Shown: positions 1-9,320, counted from the first letter of the stretch. The stretch is DNA of 64,000 bases from Micromonospora antibiotica (GCF_017599305.1 NZ_JAGFWR010000003.1:186001-250000), one strand, 5' to 3'. Translations and numbers: made by a program. The notes: generated from the letters alone by a model not told the origin.

Positions 1-2122
1 CCACCAGCGCGGAGACCCGCTCCGGCCCGGCGTTGACGCTGGCCATCACCCCGGAGGAGCTGTGCTCGGTCATCGTCGCGCCCCGGGCGCGGGTCACCCG
101 CAGCAGGGTCTCGTCGTCCATCGCGCCGGCCCAGTGCAGGGCGGACAACTCACCGAGGCTGTGCCCGACCGCGACGGTCGCGTCCAGACCCAGCAGGTCC
201 AGGGCGGCCAGGCCGGCCCGGGACCCGGTGACGATGCGCGGCTGGGCCAGCGCGGTGGCCACCATGTCCCCGGTGACCGGCAGGTCGGCCCGGCGGAACA
301 CCTGGTCCACCTCGGTCAGCCGGCGGCGCAGTGCCCCGCCGCTGGTCCCGCGGCCGGCACCCTGACCGGGGAAGAGGTAACCGATGCGGCCGGCGCCGCC
401 GACGTGGCCGAGGAAGCTGCGCCCGTCGCCGTCGACCAGCCGGGTCTCGCCGGAGTCGAGCAACTCGCACAGCCGCCGCAGCCGCTGCTGCGCGTCGGTG
501 GGCGAGGAAACCACCACCGCCGCCCGGTACGGCCGGTCGGCCAACTGGTCGTGCAGGGTGGCCGCCACGTCGGCGAGCTGCCCCTGGGCCAGGGTCGGCA
601 CGTGCTCGAGCAGTTCCCCCAGCCGGTCGCGCAGCTCGTCCCGCGAGGACCCGTCGACCAGGAACAGCTCCACGTCCTGCACGGAGGTGGCGAGGCGGGC
701 CGTCCGGGTGTCGAAGGCGACCCGACGGGCCGTCCCGGCCCGCTCCAGCACCACATGGGTGTTGATGCCGCCGAACCCCATCGCGGTGATGCCGGCACGC
801 ACCGGCTGACCGTCCGGCCACGGTTCGGCCGCCCGCAGCACCCGCAGCGTCGCGTCGTCGCGGGTGAGCAGCTCGTGCGGGTCGACGCAGCCGAGCGCGG
901 GCGGCAGCACCTGGTGGTGCACGGCCAGCGCCGCCTTGATCAGGCCGGCCACCCCGGCAGCCGCCTTGGTGTGCCCGATCATGCCCTTGATCGAAGTGAT
1001 CACGGCGGGCGGGGCGGTCGGGTCGGCCTGCCGGCGGGCCTCCGACAGGGCGGTCAACTCGGTGGCGTCCCCGACCGCCGTACCGGTGCCGTGCCCCTCG
1101 AACAGCGGCACCGACTCGATGCCGAACCCGGCCCGCTCGTACGCCCGGCGCAGGGCGAGCTGGTAGCCGTTGACCTCGGGACGGGTGATGCCGCCCTTAC
1201 CGTCGGAGGAGATGCCCCAGCCGGCGATGGTGGCGTAGCTGCGGTGGCCGGCGGCGAGCGCGTCGGCCTCCCGCATCAGCACCACCATCCCGCACCCCTC
1301 CCCCGGCCAGAAACCGTTGGAGTGCCGGTCGTAGACCCGCATCTCGTCGCGGGCCAACGCGCCGGTCTTGGCGAAACCGACGATCTCGAACGGGTCGATC
1401 GACAGGTCCACCCCGCCGGCCACCGCGACGTCGAGGTCGCCGTCGAGCAGGGCCCGGCAGGCGGTGGCGACCGACAGCAGCGACGAGGAACAGGCGCCGT
1501 CGACGGTGTACCCGCCGCCGTTGAGGTCGAAGTAGTTGCAGATCCGGCCGGCGATGGTGTTGGACAGGCCACCGGCGAGGGTGTCCTCGTCGATCTCCGG
1601 GAAGGGCGCCTTGTAGCGCTGCTCCAACCCGTCGAGGAAGGTCGCCAACCGGTCGTCGTCCCAGCCCTGCTGCTGGAGCGCGGTGGCGACGGTACGACGG
1701 ACGAACGGCCAGCGCAGCCGCATGACGTTGGCGCGGGCGAACTCACCGGTGAGGGTGTTGCCCACGACCACACCGGTGCGGTCGCGGGGCAGCCCCTCCC
1801 CCAGCGGGAAGCCGGCGTCGCCCAACGCCTTGGTGGCCATGTCCAGGGCGAGCCAGTGGGTCAGGTCGGTGGAGCGGTAGGTGCTACCGGCGATCTTGTA
1901 GGCCAGCCGGTCGAACTCGTACCCCTCGATGACGGCGGCGGTGCGGGCGTAGAACCGGTCCGGGGCGCTCGGGTCCGCGTCCCAGTAGTCCGCCAACCGC
2001 ATGCGGACGTCGGGCAGCGCGCGGAAGGCCCGGCGACCGGCGAGGGCGTTCTCCCACAGTTCTCGGGGCGAGGTGGCGTCCGGGTATCGGCACGCCATGC
2101 CAACGATGGCGATCCTGGTCAT
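1..2122 (-). CDS. pksE: Enediyne polyketide synthase PksE, N-terminal part (KS-AT), cut by window edge
   Basis: This is the first ~707 residues of an iterative type I PKS; the gene runs off the left edge (family proteins are about 1,900 aa). It starts at ATG 2122 after a clear AAGGAG. The N-terminus (MTRIAIVGMACRYPDA) is that of enediyne PKSs such as CalE8 and SgcE. The ketosynthase has its active Cys near residue 210 in DGACSSS, then histidines in EGHGTGT and IGHTKAAAG. The acyltransferase follows with FPGQG and the GHSLGE serine near residue 655. The family makes the linear polyene precursor of the enediyne core, with ACP, KR, DH and PPTase domains downstream. Those domains lie outside the window, so their presence is inferred. 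The enediyne assignment rests on whole-protein resemblance and on the DUF1702 gene immediately upstream. Confidence 0.88.
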   Translation of the reverse strand, partial: MTRIAIVGMACRYPDATSPRELWENALAGRRAFRALPDVRMRLADYWDADPSAPDRFYARTAAVIEGYEFDRLAYKIAGSTYRSTDLTHWLALDMATKALGDAGFPLGEGLPRDRTGVVVGNTLTGEFARANVMRLRWPFVRRTVATALQQQGWDDDRLATFLDGLEQRYKAPFPEIDEDTLAGGLSNTIAGRICNYFDLNGGGYTVDGACSSSLLSVATACRALLDGDLDVAVAGGVDLSIDPFEIVGFAKTGALARDEMRVYDRHSNGFWPGEGCGMVVLMREADALAAGHRSYATIAGWGISSDGKGGITRPEVNGYQLALRRAYERAGFGIESVPLFEGHGTGTAVGDATELTALSEARRQADPTAPPAVITSIKGMIGHTKAAAGVAGLIKAALAVHHQVLPPALGCVDPHELLTRDDATLRVLRAAEPWPDGQPVRAGITAMGFGGINTHVVLERAGTARRVAFDTRTARLATSVQDVELFLVDGSSRDELRDRLGELLEHVPTLAQGQLADVAATLHDQLADRPYRAAVVVSSPTDAQQRLRRLCELLDSGETRLVDGDGRSFLGHVGGAGRIGYLFPGQGAGRGTSGGALRRRLTEVDQVFRRADLPVTGDMVATALAQPRIVTGSRAGLAALDLLGLDATVAVGHSLGELSALHWAGAMDDETLLRVTRARGATMTEHSSSGVMASVNAGPERVSALV

Positions 2123-2261
2123 GCGGGCACGATCTCCTTACCGTTCGGGTCGCCACGGGCGTGGCGAGGCGCCTGCCGAGTCGTGGGCAGGTGTGGGGAG
2201 GCTGCGCCGGGACCACCCGGCGTCCGGCGGGACGGGAACAGGGACGGGGACGGAGTCCCGG

Positions 2262-3236
2262 TCAGTGCCTTCCGCGTACCCGCAGTTCGTCGGCGATGGC
2301 ACGACGCCAGACCTCGTAGGCGGGCTCCAGCGGGCTGTCGGCGCCGGTCGGCCGCTGCGCGGCGCAGATCCGGTCCGCCTCCGCCGGGGTGGTGCCGGCC
2401 AGCACCGCCGTGGCCCGGGCCGTGTGCGGGGTCTGGAGGCCGGCCGTCAGCCGGGCGGTCGCCGCGAACGCGCTGCCCTGGGCGACCTGGGCACGGTGCG
2501 AACCGGCCCGGTCGAGGAACACGCGCAGTTCGTCGGCGTCGACGCCACCGGCGTACGTGGCGGCCAGGCCGGCACCGCCGTAGAGGTCGGCCCGGCGCTC
2601 GGCCGGGAACCTGTCGATCAGATCGGCGACCACCGCCGCGTCGGTGCCGCCGACGAACCACATCGCCCGGCCGATGCCCTGGTCGATGGCGCGTTGGGCG
2701 TACCAGCGGGGGCCGTCGGCCGGCCACGGGAAGTCCGACTCCTGGTAGTGCTCGTGCACGTACCGACGGGTGTGGAAGTACGCCTGGTGGAAGCCGTACC
2801 CGTCGAGCACCAGCCAGCGCAGCAGCGGGTCCGGGGCGAACAGCTTCGACCAGCGGAACCGGGGCACCCGGGCCATCGCCCAGCCGACACCGACGTAGGC
2901 CATGTAGACGTGGTCGGCACCCCGGCCGGACAGGAACGTCGCCACCCGGTCCGACCGGCCGCCGGGCAGGGCGTCCAGCACGGCGAAGCCCATCGCGGCA
3001 CCCTCGTAGGCGAAGCCGCGGAACTGCGCACGCACCGCCTCCAGTGCCGGCTCCGCGTCGGCGGGCTCCCGGGCCTCGGCCGCCGCGGCGTACCCGGTCA
3101 GAAATGACTCACCGACGGTTTCCAACAGTTCGACGGCGGCCGGGTCCTTACGGTGGAAACCGCGCACATCCAGTTTGGTCTCCGACAACGAGGGCGTGAG
3201 AATGCGTCGCCGCAATCTCCGGAATGTATTCGACAC
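2262..3236 (-). CDS. DUF1702 family enediyne biosynthesis protein (E3/UnbL-like), copy 1
   Basis: A 324-residue protein starting at GTG 3236 after AGGGGGA. It is recognised as DUF1702 by the N-terminal RILTPSLSET and RGFH pattern, the FRGFAYEGAAMGFAVLD segment, the GVGWAMARV segment and DGYGFHQAYF. DUF1702 proteins are typical members of the conserved enediyne core cassette next to pksE; their biochemical role is unknown. The gene is 139 bp upstream of pksE on the same strand, so the two are probably co-transcribed. A second, clearly related copy lies at 5703-6698 (shared patterns LLTPSLAE, RGF, LRGFAYEGATM, DGYGFDRAYFDT, DQGVGRALWF). No transmembrane segment or cofactor motif stands out. Confidence 0.85.
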   Translation of the reverse strand: MSNTFRRLRRRILTPSLSETKLDVRGFHRKDPAAVELLETVGESFLTGYAAAAEAREPADAEPALEAVRAQFRGFAYEGAAMGFAVLDALPGGRSDRVATFLSGRGADHVYMAYVGVGWAMARVPRFRWSKLFAPDPLLRWLVLDGYGFHQAYFHTRRYVHEHYQESDFPWPADGPRWYAQRAIDQGIGRAMWFVGGTDAAVVADLIDRFPAERRADLYGGAGLAATYAGGVDADELRVFLDRAGSHRAQVAQGSAFAATARLTAGLQTPHTARATAVLAGTTPAEADRICAAQRPTGADSPLEPAYEVWRRAIADELRVRGRH

Positions 3237-3371
3237 CTGGCGTCCCCCTATCTTCTCGCACGTCAGGAGGGATGCCTCCTGAAGTTATGTTTTCAGCGGC
3301 GAAACAGATCGTCTACTTCAAAGGTGCGCCACCGGCGCATTACCCGATGGCCCCGGAATTGATCGGCGACG

Positions 3372-4427
3372 TCATCGGGTGGCGGGGCCGGCACAGCGTC
3401 GGCCGACCTCCCGCGCCGCCGCGTACGCCGCCCAGGCCACCGCCTGCACCAGCGCCCGGTCGGTCGGCTCGACCCGGCGGAACCCCGCGACCACCTCGTC
3501 GTCGACCAGGTAGGAGGCGAACGCGGTCAGCAGCGCCAGTCGACCGGCCGCCCGGTCCCGCTCCGGCAGCCCGCCGACGGCCTCGTCGCACCAGCGTCGA
3601 CCGGGTCCCGGCGGCTGCCCGTCCCAACCGTCGAGCCGGTCGCGCACCAGCGCCCGTACCGACGCCGGCACCGCCTCCGCACCGGCCAGGTCGAACGCCC
3701 GGTAGGCGCGGGCCGCCGCACCGGCGACCACCGGATCGGCGGCGGCCCACCCGGCGTCGAGCGGCAACGCCGCCACCGGCAGCAACGCCAGCGACCGACC
3801 CGGCCGGGGCGCGGCCCGCAGGGTGGGTCGCAGCAACCGACCGACGGCCCGCTTGAACCGGCGGCGGGCGGCACCGGACAGGCCGGCGGGCAGCAGATGG
3901 TCGGGCAGGAAGACGTTGACCACCCGGGCCAGGTAGTGGAAGGCCACCACCACGCCCACCAGCTCCGGGCCGTGGGCGGCCGGGAACGGGGGGACCACCG
4001 CACCGGTGTGGGCCTGCCGGGCCCAACCGGCCACCGCCCGCACCACCGGATCACCCAGGTCGGCCATCCGGTCGTCGGCGACGGCCTCCGCGTCGTCCTC
4101 GGTGGCCAGGTCGTACAGGCTGATGCTGTGCATGTCCACGCAGTACGGGCAGGTGTTGGCCACGGACACCCCGGCGGCCACCGCCTCCTTGGTGCGCCGG
4201 TCCACCACCCGGCCCGCGATCAGCGGCTCCCGCATCAACATCCAGTACGCGGCGAGCACCGGCGGCGCCGGGGAGTGCAGCAGCACCGGCGGAACCACCA
4301 GCTTCTGCTCGTCCTGCGCCTGGGCGTACACCTCGGCCACCAGGCCCCGGGCGGTGCCGGCCGGCACCGGCGCGACGTACCTGACCTGGCGGCGTACCAC
4401 CGATGACGCGACCCGTGCGGCGACCAT
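3372..4427 (-). CDS. Large AhpD/carboxymuconolactone decarboxylase-fold protein, copy 1
   Basis: A 351-residue protein starting at ATG 4427 with GGGAGGG upstream. Residues ~20-110 look like an AhpD/CMD domain, with the redox motif CPYCVDMH and the preceding KEAVAAGVSVAN helix. The rest (~120-351) is an Ala/Arg-rich, mostly helical extension much longer than a usual CMD protein (100-200 aa). AhpD-like proteins use the CxxC-H motif for thiol-peroxidase chemistry; the substrate here is unknown. A paralog with the same long extension is at 9381-10451. Its place beside DUF1702 and pksE suggests an enediyne-related oxidative or protective role, which is inference. Confidence 0.7.
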   Translation of the reverse strand: MVAARVASSVVRRQVRYVAPVPAGTARGLVAEVYAQAQDEQKLVVPPVLLHSPAPPVLAAYWMLMREPLIAGRVVDRRTKEAVAAGVSVANTCPYCVDMHSISLYDLATEDDAEAVADDRMADLGDPVVRAVAGWARQAHTGAVVPPFPAAHGPELVGVVVAFHYLARVVNVFLPDHLLPAGLSGAARRRFKRAVGRLLRPTLRAAPRPGRSLALLPVAALPLDAGWAAADPVVAGAAARAYRAFDLAGAEAVPASVRALVRDRLDGWDGQPPGPGRRWCDEAVGGLPERDRAAGRLALLTAFASYLVDDEVVAGFRRVEPTDRALVQAVAWAAYAAAREVGRRCAGPATR

Positions 4428-4836
4428 GGTCCCTCCCCCTGGCGGGCCCGCCGGCGTGCCGGGGTTGGCCGGACGTCGACGGCCGGGCCCATCGTGGTCA
4501 GCATGCGCCGCGCGGCCCGGCCGGCGGTTCTTCCACGGTGCGCAACCCGGCGCACGGGCCCGGATGCGTCCCGTTGACGCGGGTCCACCATCGACCGCGG
4601 GCGCGGCCCGTGACCGCGGTGACACCGGGGTACGGCCCGGCCGCAGCGCATGACGAGAGAAGACAGCGCCCACGCCCGGCCCGCATGCTGCTGGTGCTGA
4701 CGTGACGCCGTCGGCGCGGGCCCGGCCACCGGCCGCCCGACGCGGCGGCGACGGGATCGGCGTCGTGCGTGGCAACCGGCGCCCTCGGACGCGCCGGGCC
4801 ACGCTCGCCACTGCTGACGAGCGAGAGGACAGCCGC
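4428..4836. other. Divergent intergenic region (409 bp)
   Basis: This separates two divergent genes (CMD-like leftwards, TIGR03084 rightwards) and so should hold two promoters. No -35/-10 pair or operator palindrome can be named with confidence. Confidence 0.4.
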
Positions 4837-5643
4837 GTGAGCGCACAAAACGACGTCTTCGTCGACCTGGGCCTGGAGGGTGACGCCGTCGACCGGATGG
4901 TCGCCGACCTCGACGAGGCGCAGTGGGCGCTGGACACCCCTGCGCCGGAGTGGACCGTCGCCCACCAGATCGCCCACCTGGCGGCGACCTTCCGGCTGGC
5001 GGGACTGGCCGCGGCGGACCCGGCGGGGTTCGTCGCGCTCGCCGGGCAGTTCGGGCCCGACTTCAACCGCAACGTGCGGACCGCCCTGTCGCCGTACCTG
5101 TCCGCACCGCCACCGGCGCTGCTGGCCAAGTGGCGCGAGGAACGGGCCACCGCCGAGCAGGCCCTGGCCGCGGTGCCGGCCGGGCAGACGGTGCCCTGGC
5201 TGGTCCGGCCGCTGCCCGCGCCGGTGCTGGCCGCCGCCGGCATGATGGAACTGTTCGGCCACGGGCAGGACATCGCCGACGCGCTCGGGCTGCGCCCCGA
5301 ACGCACCGACCGGCTCCGGCACCTGGTCGACTTCGCCGTCCGCACCTGGGACTTCGGCTACCAGGCGCGCGGGCTGGACACCCCGGACGTCGCGTTCCGC
5401 TTCGAGATCACCGCCCCGTCCGGCGACGCGGTCTGGGAGTTCGGGCCGGCGGACGCCACCGAGCGGATCAGCGGGCCGGCGGCCGACCTGTGCCTGCTCG
5501 TCACCCGCCGCCGGCACCGCGCCGACCTGGCGCTCACCGCCGTCGGGGCGGAAGCCGACCGCTGGCTGGACCTGGCGCAGGCCTACCGGGGCCCGGCCGG
5601 TCCCGGCCGCACCCCGGGCCAGTTCGACAGCGTCCGGGCCTGA
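4837..5643 (+). CDS. TIGR03084-type (maleylpyruvate isomerase/DinB-like) metal-binding protein
   Basis: A 268-residue protein. GTG 4837 is chosen because GAGAGGA sits 9 nt upstream; an earlier ATG in the same frame lacks a site. The N-terminal four-helix-bundle domain has the typical WTVAHQIAHLAATF segment and the FGHGQDIADALG motif, whose His and Asp residues are expected metal ligands in this family. The C-terminal ~90 residues (VAFRFEITAPSG..., WEFGPADATERI) resemble the small sterol-carrier-like domain of TIGR03084 proteins. Family members are thought to catalyse thiol-dependent isomerisation or transfer; the reaction here is unknown. The gene stands alone between a divergent promoter region and a strong bidirectional terminator. 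Confidence 0.7.
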   Translation: MSAQNDVFVDLGLEGDAVDRMVADLDEAQWALDTPAPEWTVAHQIAHLAATFRLAGLAAADPAGFVALAGQFGPDFNRNVRTALSPYLSAPPPALLAKWREERATAEQALAAVPAGQTVPWLVRPLPAPVLAAAGMMELFGHGQDIADALGLRPERTDRLRHLVDFAVRTWDFGYQARGLDTPDVAFRFEITAPSGDAVWEFGPADATERISGPAADLCLLVTRRRHRADLALTAVGAEADRWLDLAQAYRGPAGPGRTPGQFDSVRA

Positions 5644-5647
5644 CCGG

Positions 5648-5686
5648 CCGGCGGCCCCCGTCCCGAGCCGGGACGGGGGCCGCCGG
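5648..5686. terminator. Bidirectional terminator hairpin
   Basis: Perfect 18-bp inverted repeat (5648-5665 and 5669-5686) with a 3-nt loop, placed between the convergent TIGR03084 gene and DUF1702 copy 2. There is no T-tract, as is usual in high-GC actinobacteria. Confidence 0.8.
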
Positions 5687-5702
5687 CTGCGCGCCGACCG
5701 GA

Positions 5703-6698
5703 TCAGGCCGGGGTCGCCGGGTCGGCGACCGGCACCCGGTCGCGCACCCGGGCCCGCCACAGCTCGTACGCCGGCAGGCCCGGCCCGGCGGCGGAGTCCA
5801 CCGCGACCTCGTCGGCCAACACGGAGGCGTGCTCCACCGTCATCCCGGCGAGGGCGTGCAGCGCCACCCCGGTGTGCCCGGGGATGTGACCCGAGTAGTC
5901 GCGGGCCTTCGCGGCGAACACCGCGCCCTGACCGAGGTGCGGGCGGTCGACGCCGCTGAGCCGGGCCAGCAGGGCCAACCCCTCCGCGTCACAGCCACCG
6001 GCGAAGGTGGCCGCCAGTCCGACGCCGCTCCACAGGTCGGCCTGCCGGGACCGGTCGAACCGCTGCACGGCCGCCGCCACCTGGGTCGGCTGCGCACCGT
6101 GGATGAACCACAGCGCCCGGCCGACGCCCTGGTCGCAGGCGCGCGCGAAGTAGTCGGGGTGCCCCTGCCACGGGTACGGCGACGGGCGGTACTGCCCACC
6201 CACCCAACGGTCGGTGTCGAAGTAGGCCCGGTCGAAGCCGTACCCGTCGACGGCCAGCCAGCTCATCGTCGGGTAGTACCGCATGCCGGTCAGGTCGGGC
6301 AGGACCCGCCGCCACAGCGGGCGGGGCAGCCGGGCCATCGCGAAGCCGATCCCGATGTAGGTGAGGAAGGTGTGCCGCTCGGCCCGGCCCCGCAGCAGGT
6401 CCCGGGCCCGGTGGCCACGTCCGCCGGCCATCGCGTCACGCACCGTGCAGGCCATCGTCGCCCCCTCGTAGGCGAACCCGCGCAACTCGACGTCGACCAG
6501 TTCCAGGCGACGCTCCACCTCCCACTGGTCGCGGGCGTCGATCGCCCACTCGAACCCGCAGATCACCGTCTGCGGGATGGCCTCCAACCGCCGGGTGACC
6601 GCCGACTCCTCGACGGGGAAGCCGCGCCGGGCGAAGCTCACCTCGGCCAACGACGGGGTGAGCAGCAGCCTGCGGATCGAACCAAGGGTGGTCGGCAT
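5703..6698 (-). CDS. DUF1702 family enediyne biosynthesis protein, copy 2
   Basis: A 331-residue paralog of the protein at 2262-3236. ATG 6698 is chosen because GGGAG lies 6 nt upstream and the product then begins MPTTLGSIRRLLLTPSLAE, matching copy 1; ATG codons at 6704 and 6731 are alternatives. The family blocks RGF, LRGFAYEGATM, YIGIGFAMARLPRPLW, DGYGFDRAYFDTDRWVGG and DQGVGRALWFIHG are all present, so it is not degenerate. It is transcribed alone towards the terminator at 5648-5686 and faces away from the DUF5987-GMC operon. The two copies may act as a pair or be specialised; nothing in the sequence decides. Confidence 0.83.
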   Translation of the reverse strand: MPTTLGSIRRLLLTPSLAEVSFARRGFPVEESAVTRRLEAIPQTVICGFEWAIDARDQWEVERRLELVDVELRGFAYEGATMACTVRDAMAGGRGHRARDLLRGRAERHTFLTYIGIGFAMARLPRPLWRRVLPDLTGMRYYPTMSWLAVDGYGFDRAYFDTDRWVGGQYRPSPYPWQGHPDYFARACDQGVGRALWFIHGAQPTQVAAAVQRFDRSRQADLWSGVGLAATFAGGCDAEGLALLARLSGVDRPHLGQGAVFAAKARDYSGHIPGHTGVALHALAGMTVEHASVLADEVAVDSAAGPGLPAYELWRARVRDRVPVADPATPA

Positions 6699-7116
6699 GG
6701 GCATCTCCCTGGGCAACGCCGGAGTCGGCAACGGTCGGGACCCGCCGGGGCACCTCGGGGCGCACGCCGGTCACGGGTGCACTCATCGTCCGGGCCGCAC
6801 CCGTTTCCCCGCTTCTCCCGACGTGCGCAGGTGTCCACCCGGACGGTGCACGGCGGGGTGGACCGGACCGTCGGTGGCGGGTCACCGGGGGGTGCCGGCC
6901 GCACCGGCGTCGGGTCCCGGCACCCACCGCACTTCGGAAGGTGTTTCGGTGCCCCCGATGCGTGCACGATGTGCGGCAGCGGAATCGCGCGGGGCGGTGC
7001 CCGGATTCCACCACCGACCGGCCGGCACCGACATTCGCGCGACCCGTCGTGTACGCGGGGAAAGAGTATTCCCGGAACCGCCCGGAACAATTTCGCACCG
7101 GACAGGAGGCGTCGCC
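6699..7116. other. Divergent intergenic region (418 bp)
   Basis: Promoter-bearing gap between DUF1702 copy 2 and the DUF5987-GMC operon. The last 100 bp is less GC-rich than its surroundings and ends in an AGGAGG ribosome site at about 7104. No confident operator or promoter pair was identified. Confidence 0.4.
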
Positions 7117-7686
7117 GTGCAGTCCAGTACCACCGACGCAGACACAGCGCGGACTATGACCATCGAGGCCTTTGCCGACACCATTGTTCCGGGCGAGAAG
7201 AGAAGCCCGGACGACCAGGCCGTGGCCGGCGCCGCCCCCGGTGGGGGTGCGGTCGCCGCCGGGGCGGTGGAGCTGCTGGAGTTGCCGGCCGGCGGCCTGG
7301 CCGACTCGCTCGACGGGCTGGCCCTCACCCTCGACATGCACGCCGGCGAGTACGCCGCCGAGCAGGGGATCACCCTGGACCCGGCGCTGCCGGCGTTCGT
7401 GGCCCTGCCGTTCGCGCACCGCACCGAGCTGGTCCGCCGGCTGACCGACCCGGAGCACCCGGAGAAGCAGATGTGGGTGGGCCTGGCGCTGTTCAGCAAC
7501 ATGGCCTTCGACAGCGCGGCGCACCTGCCGACCGTGGCGGCGCTCGCCGACGGGCACCCCGGCCTGCTGCACATCGGCTACCACCGGCCGGACGCCGACG
7601 GGTTGTGGCGCTACCCGAACTACTCCTACGGCCGCCCCCTGGCCCCCCTGCACCCCGACACCACCCCCACCGGGAGCCCGGCATGA
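7117..7686 (+). CDS. DUF5987 / gluconate-2-dehydrogenase subunit-3-like partner protein
   Basis: A 189-residue protein starting at GTG 7117 behind a perfect AGGAGG. The segment MTIEAFADTIVPGEKRSPDD resembles the N-terminus of the small (gamma, subunit 3) component of membrane gluconate dehydrogenases, and the whole fits the DUF5987 family known from enediyne-like clusters (family name from memory). There is no convincing signal peptide or cofactor motif. The stop overlaps the start of the GMC oxidoreductase (ATGA), so the two are translationally coupled. It probably chaperones or docks the flavoprotein; the partnership is inferred from this coupling and from the known subunit-3/GMC pairing. 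Confidence 0.72.
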   Translation: MQSSTTDADTARTMTIEAFADTIVPGEKRSPDDQAVAGAAPGGGAVAAGAVELLELPAGGLADSLDGLALTLDMHAGEYAAEQGITLDPALPAFVALPFAHRTELVRRLTDPEHPEKQMWVGLALFSNMAFDSAAHLPTVAALADGHPGLLHIGYHRPDADGLWRYPNYSYGRPLAPLHPDTTPTGSPA

Positions 7687-9320
7687 GCAGCACCGAGAAG
7701 ACCGACGTCCTGATCATCGGCAGTGGTTTCGGTGGCGCGATCACCGCCTACCACCTGGCCGCCGGGGGCGCGAAGGTGGTGATCCTGGAGCGCGGGCCGT
7801 GGCTGTCCGGTCAGGACTTCGACCACGACTTCGAGCTGGGTTCGTCGTACACCCGGGCGTTCGACTTCGTCGTCGGGGACGGGATGAGCGTGCTCAGCGG
7901 CAACTGCGTGGGCGGCGGCAGCGTCGTCTACTTCGCCACCATGCCCCGGGCGCCCCGGTTCGTCTTCGAACGCCAGGGCTCGATCGGCCGGCGGATGTGG
8001 CCGGCCGCGATCAACCGGGACACCCTGGACCCGTGGTACGACCGGGTGGTCGAGGCCCTGCCGGTCACCGGCCAGAGCTGGGACCAGGTGCCGTACCCCG
8101 GCGGGCTGTGGGCGGCGGCCTGCGCCCACGCGGGTCGCACCGCCAACCCGGTGCCGTCGGCGATCGACCTGGACAAGTGCACCAACTGCAACTGGATGAT
8201 GGCCGGCTGCCGGTTCGACGCCAAACGGTCGCTGCTGCTGAACTACCTACCGGCGGCGCTGGCCCACGGGGCGACGATCCGGCCGCTGCACGAGGTGCAG
8301 CACCTGTCGCGCACCGACGACGGCGGCTACCGGGTGCACTACCGGGTCGTCGACGACGAGGACTACCGCGTCCTGCACGACGCCGGCACCATCGACGCGA
8401 AGATCGTCATCGTCGCGGCCGGCGCGGGGGCGACCCCGGTCATCCTGCAACGCTCCGAGGCGACGCTGGGCAAGATGCCGTCGGCGGTCGGCCGCTACTT
8501 CTCCGGCAACGGGGAACGGCTCAACACCGCCGTGTTCGACGAGGACCGGGTCCGTGAGGTACTGGGCCTGGACCGGGGCGACGGGGTCGCCTACGAGGCG
8601 TACCAGATCGGCCGGGGGCCGACGGTGGCCAGCTGGGACAAGCTCGACGCCAACCTGCCCGAGTACGAGCGGTACTCGTTGGAGCAGCTCTACTTCCCGC
8701 CCGGCCTGGGCACCATCCTCGCCCAGGTGCCCGACGCGACCGGCCCGAGCTGGTTCGGGGTGGAGAAGAAGGAGCTGATGCGGCACTTCAAGTCGTGGCT
8801 GACCGTCTTCACCATGTCCGAGGACGACAACGAGGGCGTGTTCGGCCCGCCGCCGGAGACCGGCAACGCGCACCGCTTCTCCCAGCAGATGCTGGGGCAC
8901 GGCCCGCTGCGCTACCAGCCCACCGCCAACACGTGGCGGGGCTGGAACCTGTCCGACGCCGACGTCAAGGACATCGTCGAACGCGACGGCCTGGCGAAGG
9001 TGATGCCGTGGACCAACGACCTGGTGGGCGCGTACACCGTGCACCCGCTGGCGTCGTGCCGCATCGGTGACGACCCGGCGACGTCGGCCCTGGACGACCG
9101 GCACGAGCTGCGCGGGCACCCGGGCATCTTCGTCACCGACGGGTCTGCGGTGCCCGGCGCCCTCACCGTCAACCCGGCCCTGACGATCAGCGCGTTGGCC
9201 GAACGGGCCGTCCCGGGCATCGTCCGGGCCGCCCGGGAACGTGGGGTCGCGGTCACCTACGGCGCTCCCGCGCCGGACGGCGCGACCGCCGGCCGCCGCG
9301 CCGTGCTCCAGGCCCGCTGA
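7683..9320 (+). CDS. GMC-type FAD oxidoreductase (cholesterol-oxidase-like) with Cys cluster
   Basis: A 545-residue flavoprotein. The N-terminal dinucleotide motif GSGFGGAITAYHLA and the LERGPW segment bind FAD; GNCVGGGSVVYF is the usual GMC signature region. DKCTNCNWMMAGCRFDAK holds a C-x2-C-x5-C group seen in relatives with a redox-active or metal-binding site. The C-terminus has HPLASCRIGDD (catalytic His) and NPALTISALAERA (catalytic Asn plus FAD closure). It may oxidise an alcohol or desaturate the nascent enediyne or another pathway intermediate; clusters for nine-membered enediynes encode comparable oxidoreductases (E9 type, from memory). It is coupled to DUF5987 upstream and followed by a hairpin and the second CMD-like gene. 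Confidence 0.8.
   Translation: MSSTEKTDVLIIGSGFGGAITAYHLAAGGAKVVILERGPWLSGQDFDHDFELGSSYTRAFDFVVGDGMSVLSGNCVGGGSVVYFATMPRAPRFVFERQGSIGRRMWPAAINRDTLDPWYDRVVEALPVTGQSWDQVPYPGGLWAAACAHAGRTANPVPSAIDLDKCTNCNWMMAGCRFDAKRSLLLNYLPAALAHGATIRPLHEVQHLSRTDDGGYRVHYRVVDDEDYRVLHDAGTIDAKIVIVAAGAGATPVILQRSEATLGKMPSAVGRYFSGNGERLNTAVFDEDRVREVLGLDRGDGVAYEAYQIGRGPTVASWDKLDANLPEYERYSLEQLYFPPGLGTILAQVPDATGPSWFGVEKKELMRHFKSWLTVFTMSEDDNEGVFGPPPETGNAHRFSQQMLGHGPLRYQPTANTWRGWNLSDADVKDIVERDGLAKVMPWTNDLVGAYTVHPLASCRIGDDPATSALDDRHELRGHPGIFVTDGSAVPGALTVNPALTISALAERAVPGIVRAARERGVAVTYGAPAPDGATAGRRAVLQAR

Noticed and set aside
62..3199. A 1,045-codon open frame on the plus strand
   Set aside because: Low-complexity Gly/Arg/Val-rich product lying antisense to the pksE and DUF1702 genes; a shadow frame of high-GC coding DNA.
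4923..7682. A long frame upstream of the GMC oxidoreductase in the same frame, which could suggest a giant fusion
   Set aside because: It crosses the TIGR03084 gene in another frame, a strong terminator and antisense DUF1702; the GMC start at 7683 overlaps the DUF5987 stop, as coupled genes do.
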